Below are positions 43,667 to 56,568 of a DNA stretch of 64,000 nucleotides, piece by piece. Source of the stretch: Saccharum officinarum (taxonomy: Eukaryota > Streptophyta > Magnoliopsida > Poales > Poaceae); contig CM036170.1 of NCBI GenBank assembly GCA_020631735.1, forward strand, positions 70,075,737 through 70,139,736, given 5' to 3'. How positions within the stretch are numbered: the stretch's first letter is position 1; each line of letters starts with the position of its first letter. The notes beneath the pieces were generated by a model. It had not been told where the DNA came from, ran no database searches, and saw only the letters and a program-made list of their open reading frames with translations. Made by a program: the position numbers and the translations under genes.

Positions 43667-44795
43667 ATCTCCCCCTTGTTAGTAATTGGTGACAAACCTT
43701 TCATAAAGATATTATGATAAATTTTTTATTGAACCCATGTCATATTGTCCAAGTATATTACCATGTGTAAGAATTATGGACATATGATCATGAATTCAAG
43801 TTGATAGCAATGGCTCCCCCTACATGTATGCTACATGTTTGGATTTTAGAAGTATACATGTTAGATAGGAAAGATTAGGAGCATTGACTACCAATAGGTG
43901 CTAAGTGTTTTAGATTATAGACCTTTGAAGCGTGATACCATCGGAGTAGCGATAAACACCATCTTAGCACCTTGTGTAGTTAGATACCACTTGGAAAAGC
44001 ACAAACATAACTAGAAACCTCATGAGATCAACATTATAAGCAAGGCTCTAAAACCACTTTGAAAAACATGAAGCAAGAAAAATCTAACTACTTCCTATTC
44101 ATGCTAGTACCTCAATATAACATTCAAGTTATACTAACAAGTCACCACACAAGCAATGTATCGGGGAAAAAGAAATGCAAAACTATGCATTATACATATG
44201 AAGTGCACATGAAAATGCAACAATCATGCTTAAGAGCTTGCTCCCCCTACTTGTGTGCTCAAAATTTTAGTTGATCCCCTTCTTTTATCAATTCTCCCCC
44301 TTTAGGATTTTCTCCCCCTTTAGAATCTATCTTTGTGAACAACATTTTCTTCCCCTTTGACACCAATGACCACAAGGAACCAATTTTAGATAGATTATCA
44401 TGTTGAATTATGGGGTGAGGATCAAGTTTGTGATTCAACCTAGATTGCTTGCATAAATAAAATGCTTCGGTTTGGTCCAAGGGCAAGCTTCTTCACACCT
44501 CACTAGAAGGGTTATCATGCACCATATTGAAGCAAATATTTAGACAAGTTTTCTAGATTAAACACTTAGGATCACAAGCTACTTAAACAAGTTATATGCT
44601 ACCACTAGATCATACAAGTCATGAAAACAATAGTGGCATCATATAAACTTCAAATTCATTTTATTTTCATGAATGAGCCTAGAACATGTAAATTATGACT
44701 AGATACATTAAACATGTCCTTAGTATAGAATATATGACATGTCAACCAATTGTACCTTGGGGCTCGAAGGAGAGGCATGTCATATATGGGGTGCA
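43667..44795 (-). other. 3' non-coding region of copy 2 with repeated purine tracts
   Basis: C-rich complements of AAAGGGGGAG tracts occur at 43667-43678, about 43812-43820, 44241-44249, 44293-44304 and 44309-44322. No coding frame. It corresponds to 18552-19645 of copy 1. Confidence 0.75.
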
Positions 44796-47700
44796 TCAAC
44801 TCATGTTGGAGAAGTCAAGTATGTTCAACTCATTCTTTAGCTTGTGAAATCTCTTCTCATCAAGTGGCTTGGTGAATAGATCGGCTAATTGATCTTCGGT
44901 GCCCACACTCTCAATAGCAATGTCACCCTTTTGTTGATGATCTCTAATAAAGTGATGGCGAACATCAATATGCTTTATTCTTTGATGTTGAATCGGATTG
45001 TTGGTTAGCTTCACGGCACTTTCATTGTCACATAGCAATGACACATTCTTGAAATTGATTCTAAAATCCTTCAATGTTGCCTTCATCCACAAGATTTGTG
45101 TACAATAACTACCCGCGGCGATATATTCGGCCTCGGCGGTAGATAGTGCAATACTATTTTGCTTCTTAGATGACCATGAGACAAGCGATCTTCTCAACAA
45201 TTGACAAGTCCCAGAAGTGCTCTTTCTCTCCACTTTGTCACCGGCATAGTCGAAATCCGAATATCCAACTAGCTCAAAGCTTGCACCTTTGGAATACCAT
45301 AATCTAACATCTTGTGTATGCTTTAAGTACCTCAATATTCTCTTTGTTGCCTTCAAATGACTTTCTCTTGGTGAGGCTTGAAATCTTGCACACATGCATA
45401 CACTAAACATCACATCGGGCCTTGATGCCATCACATAGATTAGGCTATCAATCATTGATCTATATAGCTTTTGATCCACCATGTTGCTACTCTTGTCACT
45501 ATCCAAGCTTCCACTAGTGCTCATTGGAGTAGTGATTCCTTTTGCATCTTCCATGCCAAACTTCTTTAGCATATCCTTTATGTATTTGGTTTGGCTTACA
45601 AATGTTCCTTCTTTCATTTGCTTGATTTGAAGTCCAAGGAAGAAACTAAGTTCTCCAATCATTGATATTTCAAATTCCTTTGCCATCATTTTCCCAAACT
45701 CATCACAATAATCTTGATTGGTTGAGCTGAATATAATATCATCAACATATATTTGCAACACAAACAAGTCTTTCTCAATCTTCTTGGTGAAGAGAGTAGT
45801 ATCCACTTTGCCCATAACGAATCTTTTGGATAGCAAGAAATCTCTTAATCTTTCATACCATACTCTAGGTGCTTGCTTCAATCCATACAAAGCTTTTCTC
45901 AATTTGTAGATATGATTAGGTTTCTTGTCATCTTTAAAACCAGAAGGTTGCTCCACATACACCTCTTCTTGAATATACCCATTGAGAAATGCACTCTTCA
46001 CATCCATTTGATATAGCTTGATATTGTGAGTACAAGCATAGGCAAGTAAGATCCTAATTGCTTCTAATCTTGCAACCAGAGCATAAGTTTCACCAAAGTC
46101 AAGACCCTCTATTTGTGTGTAACCTTGAGCTACTAGTCTTGCTTTGTTCCTTACTACTATCCTATCTTGATCTTGTTTGTTGCGAAAGACCCATCTTGTT
46201 CTAATGATATTGTGATCCTTAGGCCTCTTAACTAGTTCTTATACTTCATTTCTCTTGAAGTTGTTGAGATCTTCATGCATTGCATTTACCCAATCCGGAT
46301 CTCTCAATGCTTTATCAATGTCCTTGGGTTCTTCCATTGACACAAAAGAAGAGTGAGCACAAAAAGATGCCAATCTTGATCTAGTTTGAACTTCTCTTTG
46401 TATGTCACCAATGATGGAATCCAATGGATGGTCTCTTGCAATGTTAGTTGGTTGAAGCACTTGGACTTGATTGCTTGGATGTTGATGTTGATCATAAGTT
46501 GGAGATGATGAACTAGCCACTTGTTGATCTTGTTGCACTTGAGATAATGTACTAGCTTGATTTTGCATTAGAGAACCACTAGCTTGAGTGATTGGACTTT
46601 GGAGCACTTGATCTTTGTTGTCATCCACATCAATCACTTGCTTTGGTCTAATATCACCAATATCCATTCCCTTTACAGCATTACTCAAATGAGTTCCTTT
46701 CACATCATCCAAGTTTTCTTCTTCATCTTGAGAGCCATTTGTTTCATCAAACTCAACATCATGTACTTCTTCAAGTTGTCCACTAGCTAGGTTCCATACT
46801 CTATAAGCTTTGCTAGTAGTTGAGTAACCAAGTAGGAATCCTTCATCACATTTCTTCTCAAACTTGCTCAATCTAGTGCCCTTCTTTAAGATGTAGCATT
46901 TGCAACCAAATACCTGAAAGTATGCAATGTTGGGCTTTCTTCCATTCAATATCTCATATGATGTCTTCTCTAGGAACTTGTGGCAATAGAGGCGGTTGCT
47001 ATAGAAGCAAGCCGTGTTGATTGCTTCGGCCCAAAATGAATGACTCATATTATACTCATTCAACATTGATCTTGCCATATCAATTAAGATTCTATTCTTC
47101 CTCTCAACTAAGCCATTTGATTGAGGTGTATACTTGGCCGAGAATTGATGTTTAATTCCAAGCTCATCACATAGCTCATCAACTCTTGTGTTTCTAAACT
47201 CACTTCCATTGTCACTTCTTACTTTCTTGATTGTGGTCTCAAAGTCATTTTACACTCTCTTGATGAACTTCTTGAATATGTCAAATACATCACTCTTGTC
47301 CATAAGAAAGAATACCCATGTGTATCTAGTGAAATCATCCATAATCACAAAACCATACTTGTTGCCATCAATGCTTGTATATGTAGTTGGCCCAAATAGA
47401 TCCATGTGCAACAACTCAAATGCCTTAGAAGTACTCATGATGCTTTTCAATGGATGAGTGTTGCCTACTTGCTTTCCGGCTTGACATGCACTACATAGCT
47501 TATTCTTCTCAAATGTGACATCCTTCGAGCCTCTAACTAAGTCATGCTTCACTAACTTGTTTAATTGCTTTATGCCAACATGATCAAGTCTTCTATGCCA
47601 TAACCAACCCATATTTGATTTGGTGAGCAAGCATGTTGAAAATTGAGTGTCATAAGCATTGAAATCAACCAAGTATAGCTTTTCATATCTAAAGCCCTTG

Positions 47701-47999
47701 AAGATCAAATTAGAGCCATCAACACTATCTCCACATCATCAACATCAAATATGCACTTGAAATCAAGATCACACAATTGAGCAACCGAGAGAAGATTGAA
47801 GTTTAACTTTTCAACTAAGAGCACATTAGAAATGCTATGATCATTTGAGATTGCAATCCTTCCAAGAGCCTTTACATCACCCTTGCTATTATTCCAAATG
47901 TGATACTATCAATGTCACTATCATTTGATTTGAGAGAGTTGAACATTCTTGAATCACCGGTCATATGTTGAGAGCACCCACTATCAAGCACCTAATGCC
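44796..47999 (-). pseudogene. pol: Copia pol, broken (family A copy 2)
   Basis: From the 5' side on the minus strand: protease motif LDSGCSQHMTG near 47990-47955, pre-integrase LWHRRLDHVGI and CSACQAGKQ, integrase FVIMDDFTRYTWVFF, then ARSMLNEYN and [27 protein letters not shown] region and [11 protein letters not shown], RNase [21 protein letters not shown] and DLFTKPLDE. It is broken by nonsense codons: Gln to TAA near 47249 and Trp to TAA near 46237, and by further small lesions near 47700. The RT/RNase H end (46007-44796) is open. No active enzyme is expected. Confidence 0.88.
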
Positions 48000-48069
48000 T
48001 TCCTCTGGCCTTGTAATTTACCTACAAAATAATTTAATGTCTTTTAGGTACCCATACTTGTTTGAGTCC

Positions 48070-48887
48070 TTAGAGGTTAGTAACTAAGTTCTTTGGTACC
48101 CAAATAGCCTTCTTCTTTGGGCTCACAATTGGTGTACCAACAAACCTAGCATGCACACATTTCTCACCCTTGGTAAGCACATAACAAGAATCAAAAGGAA
48201 TGTAATCTATTTTAGCATGAAACTTGTTGTTGTTCTTGTTCATTTTATTACAATTAATCTCTAGATGCCCAACTTGCTTGCATCTATTGCAATAACGACC
48301 ATTGCTCTTCACAAAGCGAGGATTTGGAGTAGCAAAGGCCGCTTGCCCTTCTTGGGAGTATAGTCCAAACCCTCTTTGTTGAGAGAGAACCTTTGGCTAC
48401 CCAAGCATTTTAGCAAGCGGGTATCCCCACCATAGGCATTGCCTAATGCGCGGGTGAGATCATCCACCTCTCTCTTGAGAGTCTCATTCTCAACCACAAG
48501 TGATGAATCACTAGTAGTAGAGATAGAGTTGGTTGTGGTGGATGATGATGAGCTACATGAAGCATTAATAGGACCAACAAATAAAGAATCATCAATAATA
48601 TCACATGTTAGTCCAATGTCACAAGTGATAATCACTTGCTCCTCCTTAGCTTTCTTCATGAACTTCTCCAACTTGAGGTCCTTTTCCTTGATGAGCTCAA
48701 GTAGAGTGGAGTGGGCTTCCTTAAGCCTAGTGTGAGCAATTTCAAGATTCTCGTGGTCTTCCTTTAGACACTCACGAGAGGCCTCTAGCTCATCAAAGGA
48801 TTTCCTAAGAGCTTTGAGCTCTTGTTCAATTCCTTTGCACTCCTTACTCTTTATAGTACGACTATCTATCCTATAATGTAACCACAC
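48070..48887 (-). pseudogene. gag: Copia gag, C-terminal part (family A copy 2)
   Basis: Coiled-coil-rich sequence (ELEASRECLKEDHENLEIAH) is followed, after a frameshift near 48310, by a CCHC zinc knuckle CNRCKQVGHLEINC and a short tail ending WVPKNLVTNL. The N-terminal gag domain is missing: at about 48850 the sequence jumps directly into LTR sequence. Confidence 0.82.
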
Positions 48888-49108
48888 CCACTAGGTGTCT
48901 TGGTTACTAAAACACAACCCTTAAGCATATACCTTTGCCTTGATCACGTAGGGTTGCGTCCAAATCCAAGTGTGGCCATCATGATCACCATGTCCATCTT
49001 GCCACTAACCTTGGAATGTACTAATCCTCATGTGCTACATACAACTTAGGCATATGATTAGTATCTAGACATTGTCACTAATTACCAACACTAAACATAG
49101 GACTTTCA
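48850..49108 (-). repeat. Remnant of the 5' LTR of copy 2
   Basis: Matches the last ~258 bp of the full LTR (43409-43666) and ends at the target duplication. The junction with gag lies in CTCTTTATAGTA, a sequence also present in the LTR, so it marks a deletion through short homology. Confidence 0.9.
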
Positions 49109-49198
49109 GACGACTAAAGGTTGCCGTGATCCAAACACTTCCCAACCATCACTTCCATCTTTAGGTTGCATCAGCGACTTTGCATATACTGTAACTGT

Positions 49199-49474
49199 GG
49201 CCTTGTTTAGATATCTAAATTCACCCTCAAATTCCACTATGTAAAAAGAAGATTCTCGATCACATCAAAATATCGGCATATACATGGAGTACTAAATGTA
49301 GATAAAATCAAAAACTAATTGTACAGTTTTGTTATACTTTGTGAGACGAACATTTTGAGCCTAATTAATCAATATTTAGACAATTATTAGCGAATAAAAA
49401 CAAAAATACTACCGTACTACAGTGTTGCACTGTACTGAATCGAGAGCTCTCGATTCGGGTAACTAAACCAGGCC
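49199..49474. mobile_element. MITE, GGCCTTGTTTAG type
   Basis: 276 bp with ends GGCCTTGTTTAGATA and GTAACTAAACCAGGCC. The interior (GAGTACTAAATGTAGATAAAAT) matches the MITE at 36422-36698. It lies about 350 bp upstream of the PIN-LIKES promoter. Confidence 0.85.
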
Positions 49475-49823
49475 TGTAGGAGTATGTACTTTTCAACACC
49501 ACAGCCGATGCTTCTGACATGGTCTAAAGAAAAGGAAAATTAGCTGCGAAAAGCAAAGGGAGTAGTCGTCTAATAAATAAATAAACAAAAAAACAGGTAA
49601 AGAAAAAGGGAAATAAACCTAGCAGGTGAAATGAATCCGCCACATGGCAAGCCGGCGGCGGGGCCCGGCCGCCATCCAATGCGCCGCAGTCCACAGGCAG
49701 CACGCCAGCACGGAGCAGCGAGGCTGGGCGGCGTACGGACTCGGGACGAGCTCATGCGCAGCGGCGCGCTCGCAATTCCTCGTGCGCCTGACCCGTCCCC
49801 TCCGCTACGGATTCCAAAGCGGA

Positions 49824-49830
49824 TATAAAA
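49824..49830 (+). promoter_or_regulatory. TATA box of the PIN-LIKES gene
   Basis: TATAAAA in a GC-rich setting (GCGGATATAAAACGCG). It is about 350 bp before the leader splice donor CGCG|GTGAGT at 50173, so the leader exon would be about 49855-50172. Confidence 0.65.
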
Positions 49831-49854
49831 CGCGCGTGTATTGTCTACTAGTAT

Positions 49855-51038
49855 TAGCCGTCCAACCGACCCGGCGTCGTCTCGCGAGCCGCGACTCGTC
49901 TCGTCGTTTCCACCGAGCGCCCAGATCCCATCCCACCCCGCTCCGCGCGAATCACAGCCCGCCACTCTTGGGATTGGGAGGCCGCCCCCCCGCCTGACCT
50001 CCGATCAAAGCCTCCTCCATCCGCCTTAATCGCGACAGGTGGTTCGGGCCGTCCCGGGAGGGGTTCATCACTGGTTACTCGGAGGATCTCTCCACGGGGA
50101 GAGCTCGGGGCTCGGCTCCCTTCAATCTCACCCCACGCGCGCACCGGGTCACCTCGACTCGGCGGCCTCGCGGTGAGTTGAGTTCTTCGCTTCTCGGGCC
50201 AGTCCGCCTCTCGCTTGGCTGGGGCTGCTAGCGGCGTTCAGGATTCGCGGGTGGCGTGGCGTGGCGGCGTCCGCGATCGCTCTCGCTCGCATTGAGCGAT
50301 TCGCGACTGCTTGTTTGTTTGCTCTGTTTTTTTTTCACATGTAGATGGGGTGATATGTGGCGTCGGGATTCTGAGCTCGGTTGCTTCCTAAGCTTCCGCG
50401 GAGTGGTTTAGCGCGTATATGGTAATCGGTTTTGAAGCTGCTGTTGATATGGATGTGCCGTGTGCGTGACGAATCGAATCGGCCGCAGGATGCCTACGCC
50501 CTACGCAGCTCGACAGCTGGGGGAATTGAATCCCCCGACCATGCGAATTTCGAACCCAGGAGCAATGGAGTGCTCGGGGGTCTAGGTGTCGTCATCTGGA
50601 GTGCTCGGGGGTCTCGGTGTCGTCATCTTTTTCTAGTAGTAGGAGTGGTTGTTTGGAATCTAGTTAGTCATAATTTCTCTTTCCGATTTGATTGGTTTGT
50701 CGATGCGTCTGTTTTCGTCGAACAAGAAGTTTGTTATTACTAAGCTTCCCGATTCGGGGGAAGCTGCCTGCCGTATTGTGTTACGCGAATCCGGTGAGTT
50801 GGGCTCTGCGCGTTCCTCTTGACGCCCTCTGCGGTCTGCGCGAACGAACGACGAGCTCGCTTCCAGCTGGGTGGCCCCTGAACAACCAGCGCCAAAAGCA
50901 GTTCCAGAGTTTTCCTGATGTTACCTTTATTTTTGCCTTCTAAGTCATGCTTAAATAATGGCAGAGTCCTGGTTGCGTCGGTCACTGGATCCTGAGGCAA
51001 GGAAAAGAAGGCTTCAGTAGTCAGGTCTGGGTCAAGCC
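49855..51038 (+). other. 5' leader of the PIN-LIKES gene, with an intron
   Basis: The leader exon ends at 50172 (GTGAGT donor). The acceptor is probably the CAG at 50964-50966 (TAATGGCAG|AGTCC), leaving about 70 bp of leader before the ATG at 51039. A frame in the intron (50432-50743) has no domain. A 31-bp tandem duplication (GGAGTGCTCGGGGGTCT...) lies at 50567 and 50598. Confidence 0.6.
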
Positions 51039-54000
51039 ATGATGGAGAGGTCGCTGCTGGAGGTGCTGGCCACGGCGGCGCAAGGAGGCACCGAGGGGAC
51101 GTCGGTGCTGAGCATGCTCAAGTACGCCGTGCTGCCCATCGCCAAGGTGTTCACTGTCTGCTTCATGGGGTTCCTCATGGCCTCCAAGTACGTCAACATT
51201 CTTCAGCCCAACGGCCGCAAGCTTCTCAATGGGGTGAGCTCTGTCTCTTGTAATAAAAGCTAGCTAATGGAAGGTTGCGTAATGGACAATTGTAGCTGGA
51301 TTTTGTTCAAAGTAGGAATATGTGGAGTAGTTGGGGACTTCATTGTGCTCATATGTTTTCTCGCTTTATCAAATTAGATATAGTAACATTTTCACTGTTT
51401 GCTGCAGCTTGTGTTTTCCCTTCTGCTTCCATGCCTTATATTTTCCCAATTGGGTAGAGCAATCACTATCGAGAAGATGATACAATGGTAAGGATAATTT
51501 CGATTGTTATCGTACTTCAATTTTTGTTATTATAAACCTAGTGTCATGCTTCGTCCAGGTGTGCTATATAGCTCTTGATTTCTGATGTGTGAGCTATTGA
51601 CCGAGATGCTGTTTTCAGCTAATCATCTCTATATTTGTATATGCCGCTGGCCCTCTATAAGCAATACATCCTGCGAATATTAGATTACTGAAAATGACAA
51701 TCAAATGGTGTGCTATTGTTGATCTTTCTGATTTGGTCAATCTTTAAGTAATTAAGTTCCATATATGGAACAATTTACTTTGGAAGCTCTAACTTTCAAC
51801 AAAAGGACAAAGAAAAGGATCAACTGAAGGTGAAGGAAACCAGCGTTCAAGCATTAATTTGGTCTCGGTTGAATTTATGGATATTATGGGATTGATTCCA
51901 GATTCCAGGATTAATTTAGTAGCGCCACTTTATTTTCAACATACTGAAATACTGCAGTAAAGATTGGAGAAACTATTCCAAGTAGTTTGTTTCCATATAG
52001 TAATATAGTAACATATATTTTTTTTCTTACTGGCGATATATATCTTGTTGAAAATGATTGAAATTTATGTAATGGACTATTCACTATTCTGTCCTACATT
52101 TTGACATATTCCTGGATTCCTTTCCCCTTCTGGTGTGTATATGTGTGTCCACTTTTATGCATAAGCTTCTTTAGGAGTATGTGTCCTCGAAATTTTCCTT
52201 TGTCAAATAACTGTTCTGAACTTCTGTTCTGCTTTTACTTTTTTTTATATCATCTATACTTGCATGTCTGCAGGTGGTATATTCCAGTGAATATTGTTGT
52301 AGGCGCAGTATCCGGCTCTTTGATTGGATTTGTTGTGGCATCTATCATCCGACCTCCATATCCATACTTCAAGTTCACTATTATCCATATAGGAATAGGT
52401 ACCACTTTTGTGTTTTGAAAATAAGTTTTATTTTCTATTTATCATTCGTTATCCAATACCAATGCTGGTCCTTTTTTTTTGCAGGAAATATTGGAAATAT
52501 ACCTCTGGTCCTCATTGCAGCATTATGTCGGGATCCTTCTAACCCATTTGGTGACTCTGATAAATGCAATCAAGATGGGAATGCGTATATCTCATTTGGC
52601 CAATGGGTACGCCATACTCTTCTCTTTTCTCAGCTTGTACATGCTCATTTTTACTCAAGTCAGCATAGTGACCTTGTTGTTTAAAGATATCCACTTATCA
52701 TCTAGACCATGCATACAATTAGCCGTTGAGGTGATTTACTCAGTGAGTCCTTTATATGTTGCAGGTTGGTGCAATTATTGTTTACACATATGTATTCAAG
52801 ATGCTTGCTCCACCACTGGGACAGACCTTTGATGGTTCTGAAGAGGATGAACTCCCAATCAAGGCATCTGGAGAGAATACAGTGCCCCAAATAGGAAATT
52901 ATCCTATGAACACTCACACTAGTACTGTACCAGAAAATGAACCGTTGTTATCTGCTGGGGAAGTTCAAAAGGAACGTGCCACTTCTGTAGGAACAAAGGT
53001 AAGAAATTCTAATAGTGGAACTGATTTCGAATATCAGTTTGGTGTGCTTACTTCCCACTGCAAAACTAAACGATTTTGTTATATTAATGCAGATAATGGG
53101 CTATGTTAAATGTGTAGTTAAGTTCCTGAAAGACAAGCAGCTTCTCCAGCCACCGATTATTGCATCTGTATGTATTGCTGCTCTAGCAATTTTTAAACCA
53201 AATTCTACTAGCAATTTTTAAACCAAATTCTACTAGCAATTATTTATATACTAATTCTACAACTTTTTTTCCCTTGACCATTGTTTAACACAGGTGTTCG
53301 CAATTGTAATCGGTGTTATCCCATTCTTGAAGAATTTTGTCCTTACAGATGATGCTCCTCTGTTCTTTTTCACAGACAGCTGCCTCATTCTTGGGTATCT
53401 ACATGTTTCATTTCTTGTTTTGTTCTCTTGCCAATAAAGTTATCAAACTGAGATGAATGTATCTATCATCTATCACCTAATTCTGTGGCATACTTTTCAG
53501 AGAAGCTATGATCCCATGCATTTTACTTGCTGTTGGGGGCAATCTTGTCGATGGTAAGTAGCTATTTTAGTTAAAACTTTGGAGAAATTGCATGGGGTGC
53601 AGTCACCCTTAGAATAACCATCTTACTTGGTTTAGAGGTATTTCTCATGTTTTTGTCTTTACCCATGTTTATTTATGGAATCAGGCCCTGGTGAAGGAAG
53701 TAAGAGGCTTGGTGTGCGTACCACCGTTGCTATAATTTTTGCACGGTTGGTCTTGGTCCCCCTTGCTGGGGTTGGCATTATCATATTAGTTGATAAACTT
53801 GGTTTCATTCCCAAAGATGATAAAATGTTCAAGTTTGTCCTGCTACTGCAGCATTCTATGCCCACATCAGTGCTGTCAGGTATGTGAAACCAACAAGGGA
53901 TGTATTTTATCAGCTATCCCTTATCTTCATGTGCCCATGTGTACAGATTCTTAACGATTTTGTGTGTTAGTTGAGATCTGTAAGGCATTGGGTGGTGCCT

Positions 54001-54184
54001 TGCATGTTCTCCATGTTAGGAAATCACATTATGGAATCTTACGATAGGATTGTTTGTTTCAGGTGCTGTTGCAAATCTGAGAGGGTGTGGAAAAGAATCA
54101 GCTGCAATTTTGTTCTGGGTTCACATTTTTGCTGTGTTCTCCATGGCGGGATGGATTATTTTCTATCTGAGCTTGCTCTTCTAA
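51039..54184 (+). CDS. PILS: PIN-LIKES (PILS) auxin carrier family protein, 433 aa
   Basis: Membrane carrier of the auxin efflux carrier superfamily; PILS proteins sit in the endoplasmic reticulum and control nuclear auxin availability. Exons: 51039-51233, 51408-51487, 52274-52398, 52485-52606, 52765-52998, 53093-53167, 53294-53394, 53501-53553, 53685-53879, 54063-54184; all GT-AG, all in frame, 1,302 nt. N-terminal block of membrane helices (LPIAKVFTVCFMGFLMA, LVFSLLLPCLIFSQLG, IPVNIVVGAVSGSLIGFVVA, GNIGNIPLVLIAALCRDP), a hydrophilic loop of ~90 residues (PPLGQTFDGSEEDELPI), then a C-terminal helix block (VFAIVIGVIPFLKNFV, PCILLAVGGNL, LLQHSMPTSVLSGAVANLRG, ending FAVFSMAGWIIFYLSLLF). The short central loop separates PILS from long PINs. 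ATG ATG at 51039/51042; the first was taken. Confidence 0.94.
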
Positions 54185-55480
54185 GTATGTCACACCCTGC
54201 TGCCGCTACAATCTGCAATTTGTGCTTGCATTCCCGCCTGTCAGATGTAACTGCAGTTTCTTGCTAGATAATGTTACTTGATCTGATTCCAATCAGTTGA
54301 TTGCAGATACCTTACTGCACAGGAATATCTTTGAGATCAAATATGGTCCAAAATATTGACGAAGAAACAAGTACCATGAACTGTACAGTAGCCACTAAAT
54401 CGAAGTTGCATAGGTACAATTGTATCAGGACAGATATATGGACATGATCGCCCCTATAATACCGTGGTCTCCTGCTGCTGCAAGCAGTGAGCGATGAGAG
54501 AACAGTGTTTCCCTGCACCTATCATCAGGTCACACAGAACCCTAGATTGGGATCATGCCCTTCTTATCAGAACCCTAGACTATGCAGTGCTCCACGATAT
54601 TCATTCATTTGTACTTCCGTGTATTGTAAATGTAAACCTTGAGATGGCTGTGTTCAAATAGTGTCCTTTTGGGCGAGGGCTGAAATAGCGTAGATGTATT
54701 AATAATACCTTAGGCATGTCTATTTGGGTGTTGGATTATGCAGCAAATGATGCTTTATCATGCAGAACTTGTGCCTACTGCTGGCCCGTCCGTGGTACCG
54801 ATACCCAATATGGCAATATCAAAGACTTGCAAGTTGCAAGCTCAGGCCAGCCCCCGCGGTTTGCTTGCAGCAATTTTTGCAGGCCTTGCTGAAGCAAAAA
54901 TATTCCCTCCGTCCTCCCTCCATCCTACAAGTATAACGCAACTTTTCTTATTTATCTACAAACGTGTTTAATATACAAATATATAAAATGTATTTCATTA
55001 CTAGTTTAATAATACTTATTACACATAAATATTAGTATATTTGTATATATAATGAAAAGCGATAGGTTTTGACGGTGCTCCATCCAAAGCTAATAAGTTA
55101 TGCAGATCTGTGATGTGGTTGTACTAGATATCGTCTGATGTCTCCATGTGCTTATAGATCTGAGACCCTGCAGATCTGAATTAAACAGACAAGATACATC
55201 CTATGATGAGATGTTTGGAAGGTAGGATTAATAATTGAGTAATTAAAACAATTTATCATTTTTTATTTTCTCATATTTTATAGAATAAATATACTCCTGC
55301 TGTAGTACCAAGGAATCATGCCAGCACACACGCTGTTGTCGGGTAAGAAGAAAACGTTAATCCAGAAAAATGGCAGCAATCAGATCTCGGCAGTTTGCTC
55401 GCGGTGAGGCGTGTTCTTCGGAACAATTCTGATTTCTGAAGGGCCTTTGGAGTTTGGACCCTGTCCATCATCTCAGCTAA
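54185..55480. other. 3' UTR of the PIN-LIKES gene and intergenic DNA
   Basis: The 3' UTR extends from 54185, probably to around 54700 (AATAATACC near 54700). 54903-55070 begins CTCCGTCC and has AT-rich Stowaway-like sequence (GTATAACGCAACTTTTCTTA), but the right end is not seen. No gene is recognised. Confidence 0.5.
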
Positions 55481-55702
55481 GGGCCTGTTTATTTTGCAAT
55501 TTTTTTTGCAAAAAACCACTGTAGCAGACTGTAGCATTTTCGTTGTTATTTAGTAATTAGTGTCCAATTATGGACTAACTAGGCTTAAAAGATTCGTCTT
55601 GTGATTTACAACTAAACTGTGTAATTAGTTTTATTTTTTTCTACATTTAATGCTTCATGCATGTGTCCAAAAATTGATGTGACGGAGAATCTAAACAGGC
55701 CC
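55481..55702. mobile_element. Tourist-type MITE with TAA target duplication
   Basis: 222 bp, inverted ends GGGCCTGTTTA and CTAAACAGGCCC, flanked by TAA on both sides (55478-55480, 55703-55705), as for PIF/Harbinger-type elements. The interior (GGACTAACTAGGCTTAAAAG) is shared with 36808-37040 and 39530-39760. Confidence 0.85.
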
Positions 55703-56566
55703 TAAGGCAAAAGCCCAAGCGGCTGGTGCTCTTGCCGTTCAAGATGCAGCAGAGCAACCTTTGAAACGTCCGGGGAGACGGGAGTGCTCCAAAATCAAAA
55801 TAGTCCCATTACTCCGGTAGTCCCACAGGGGAAGGCGTTGTGATGCACTTCTATCCACCTTAATCCGTGTGTTGGAGTGGATTAAGGTGGAAAATAGTTC
55901 AAGTTCTACTCCAATATATATGTGGATTGAGATAAATACGAGTACATCGAAACAAGCCCTAAAGTGAAATATGTTCCGTCTCCTCTCCTCTTCTCCTGGT
56001 GCGGTGGCACGGACGCACGGCTTCGGAATCGATTCCATGACCACATGAAAGCAGCAAAGCGAACACGAAAGCCAGTCTCCATCGTCATCTCGGAATAACT
56101 TTGCGGCGTGGTAACGCGATGACTATGAGATGATGAATCTCACTATCACTCCATTTTTCACTGGCTCGTGTAATGACCTCCAATATATATCATGCCTGCG
56201 CCAATAACAAGGCCCCGAATAAGTCCATTCCTAGAGTTACGTTAAGTCAAAAAAAATTTATGTTTGATTGAAATTTATATAAAAAAGCACAAATATGTAT
56301 GGTCCTAAATAAATCAATTCCTAGAGTTATCTTAAGTTAAACCTTTTTCAAGTTTGATCGAAATTTATATAAAAGGGCACAAATTTTATGACACTAAATG
56401 AGTATATTATGAAAATATATTTTATGGTGTATCTAATGATACTAATTTGATGTTATCTCTTTTTACTCTTTTCAATAAATTCAATTAAACATTTAAAAGT
56501 TTGACTTAAAGACAACTCTTAGAATTAATTTATTACATGACAACACTTAGGTGATGTTGTGTTAAA
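55703..56566. other. Intergenic, no supported gene
   Basis: Short frames only. 56230-56520 contains two related ~100-bp stretches (CATTCCTAGAGTTA...AAGTTTGATCGAAATTTATAT), probably old MITE pieces. Confidence 0.45.
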
Positions 56567-56568
56567 TA

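Larger units (their letters stand above)
41767..49108 (-). mobile_element. Sirevirus-like copia element, family A copy 2, internally deleted
   Basis: Bounded by a perfect target duplication GACGA (41762-41766 and 49109-49113). Minus-strand order: a 5' LTR remnant (49108-48850), gag C-terminal half, pol, 3' non-coding region with purine tracts, and a full 3' LTR (43666-41767). About 1.6 kb of the 5' LTR, the primer site and the N-terminal part of gag are deleted. The surviving LTR ends differ at about 11 of 258 positions by hand count (about 4%), older than family B. Pol carries several stops. Confidence 0.92.

Noticed and set aside
50480..50560. Possible tRNA because of GAATTTCGAACCC
   Set aside because: The T-loop-like word is present on the minus strand, but no acceptor stem, D-arm or anticodon arm can be folded around it.
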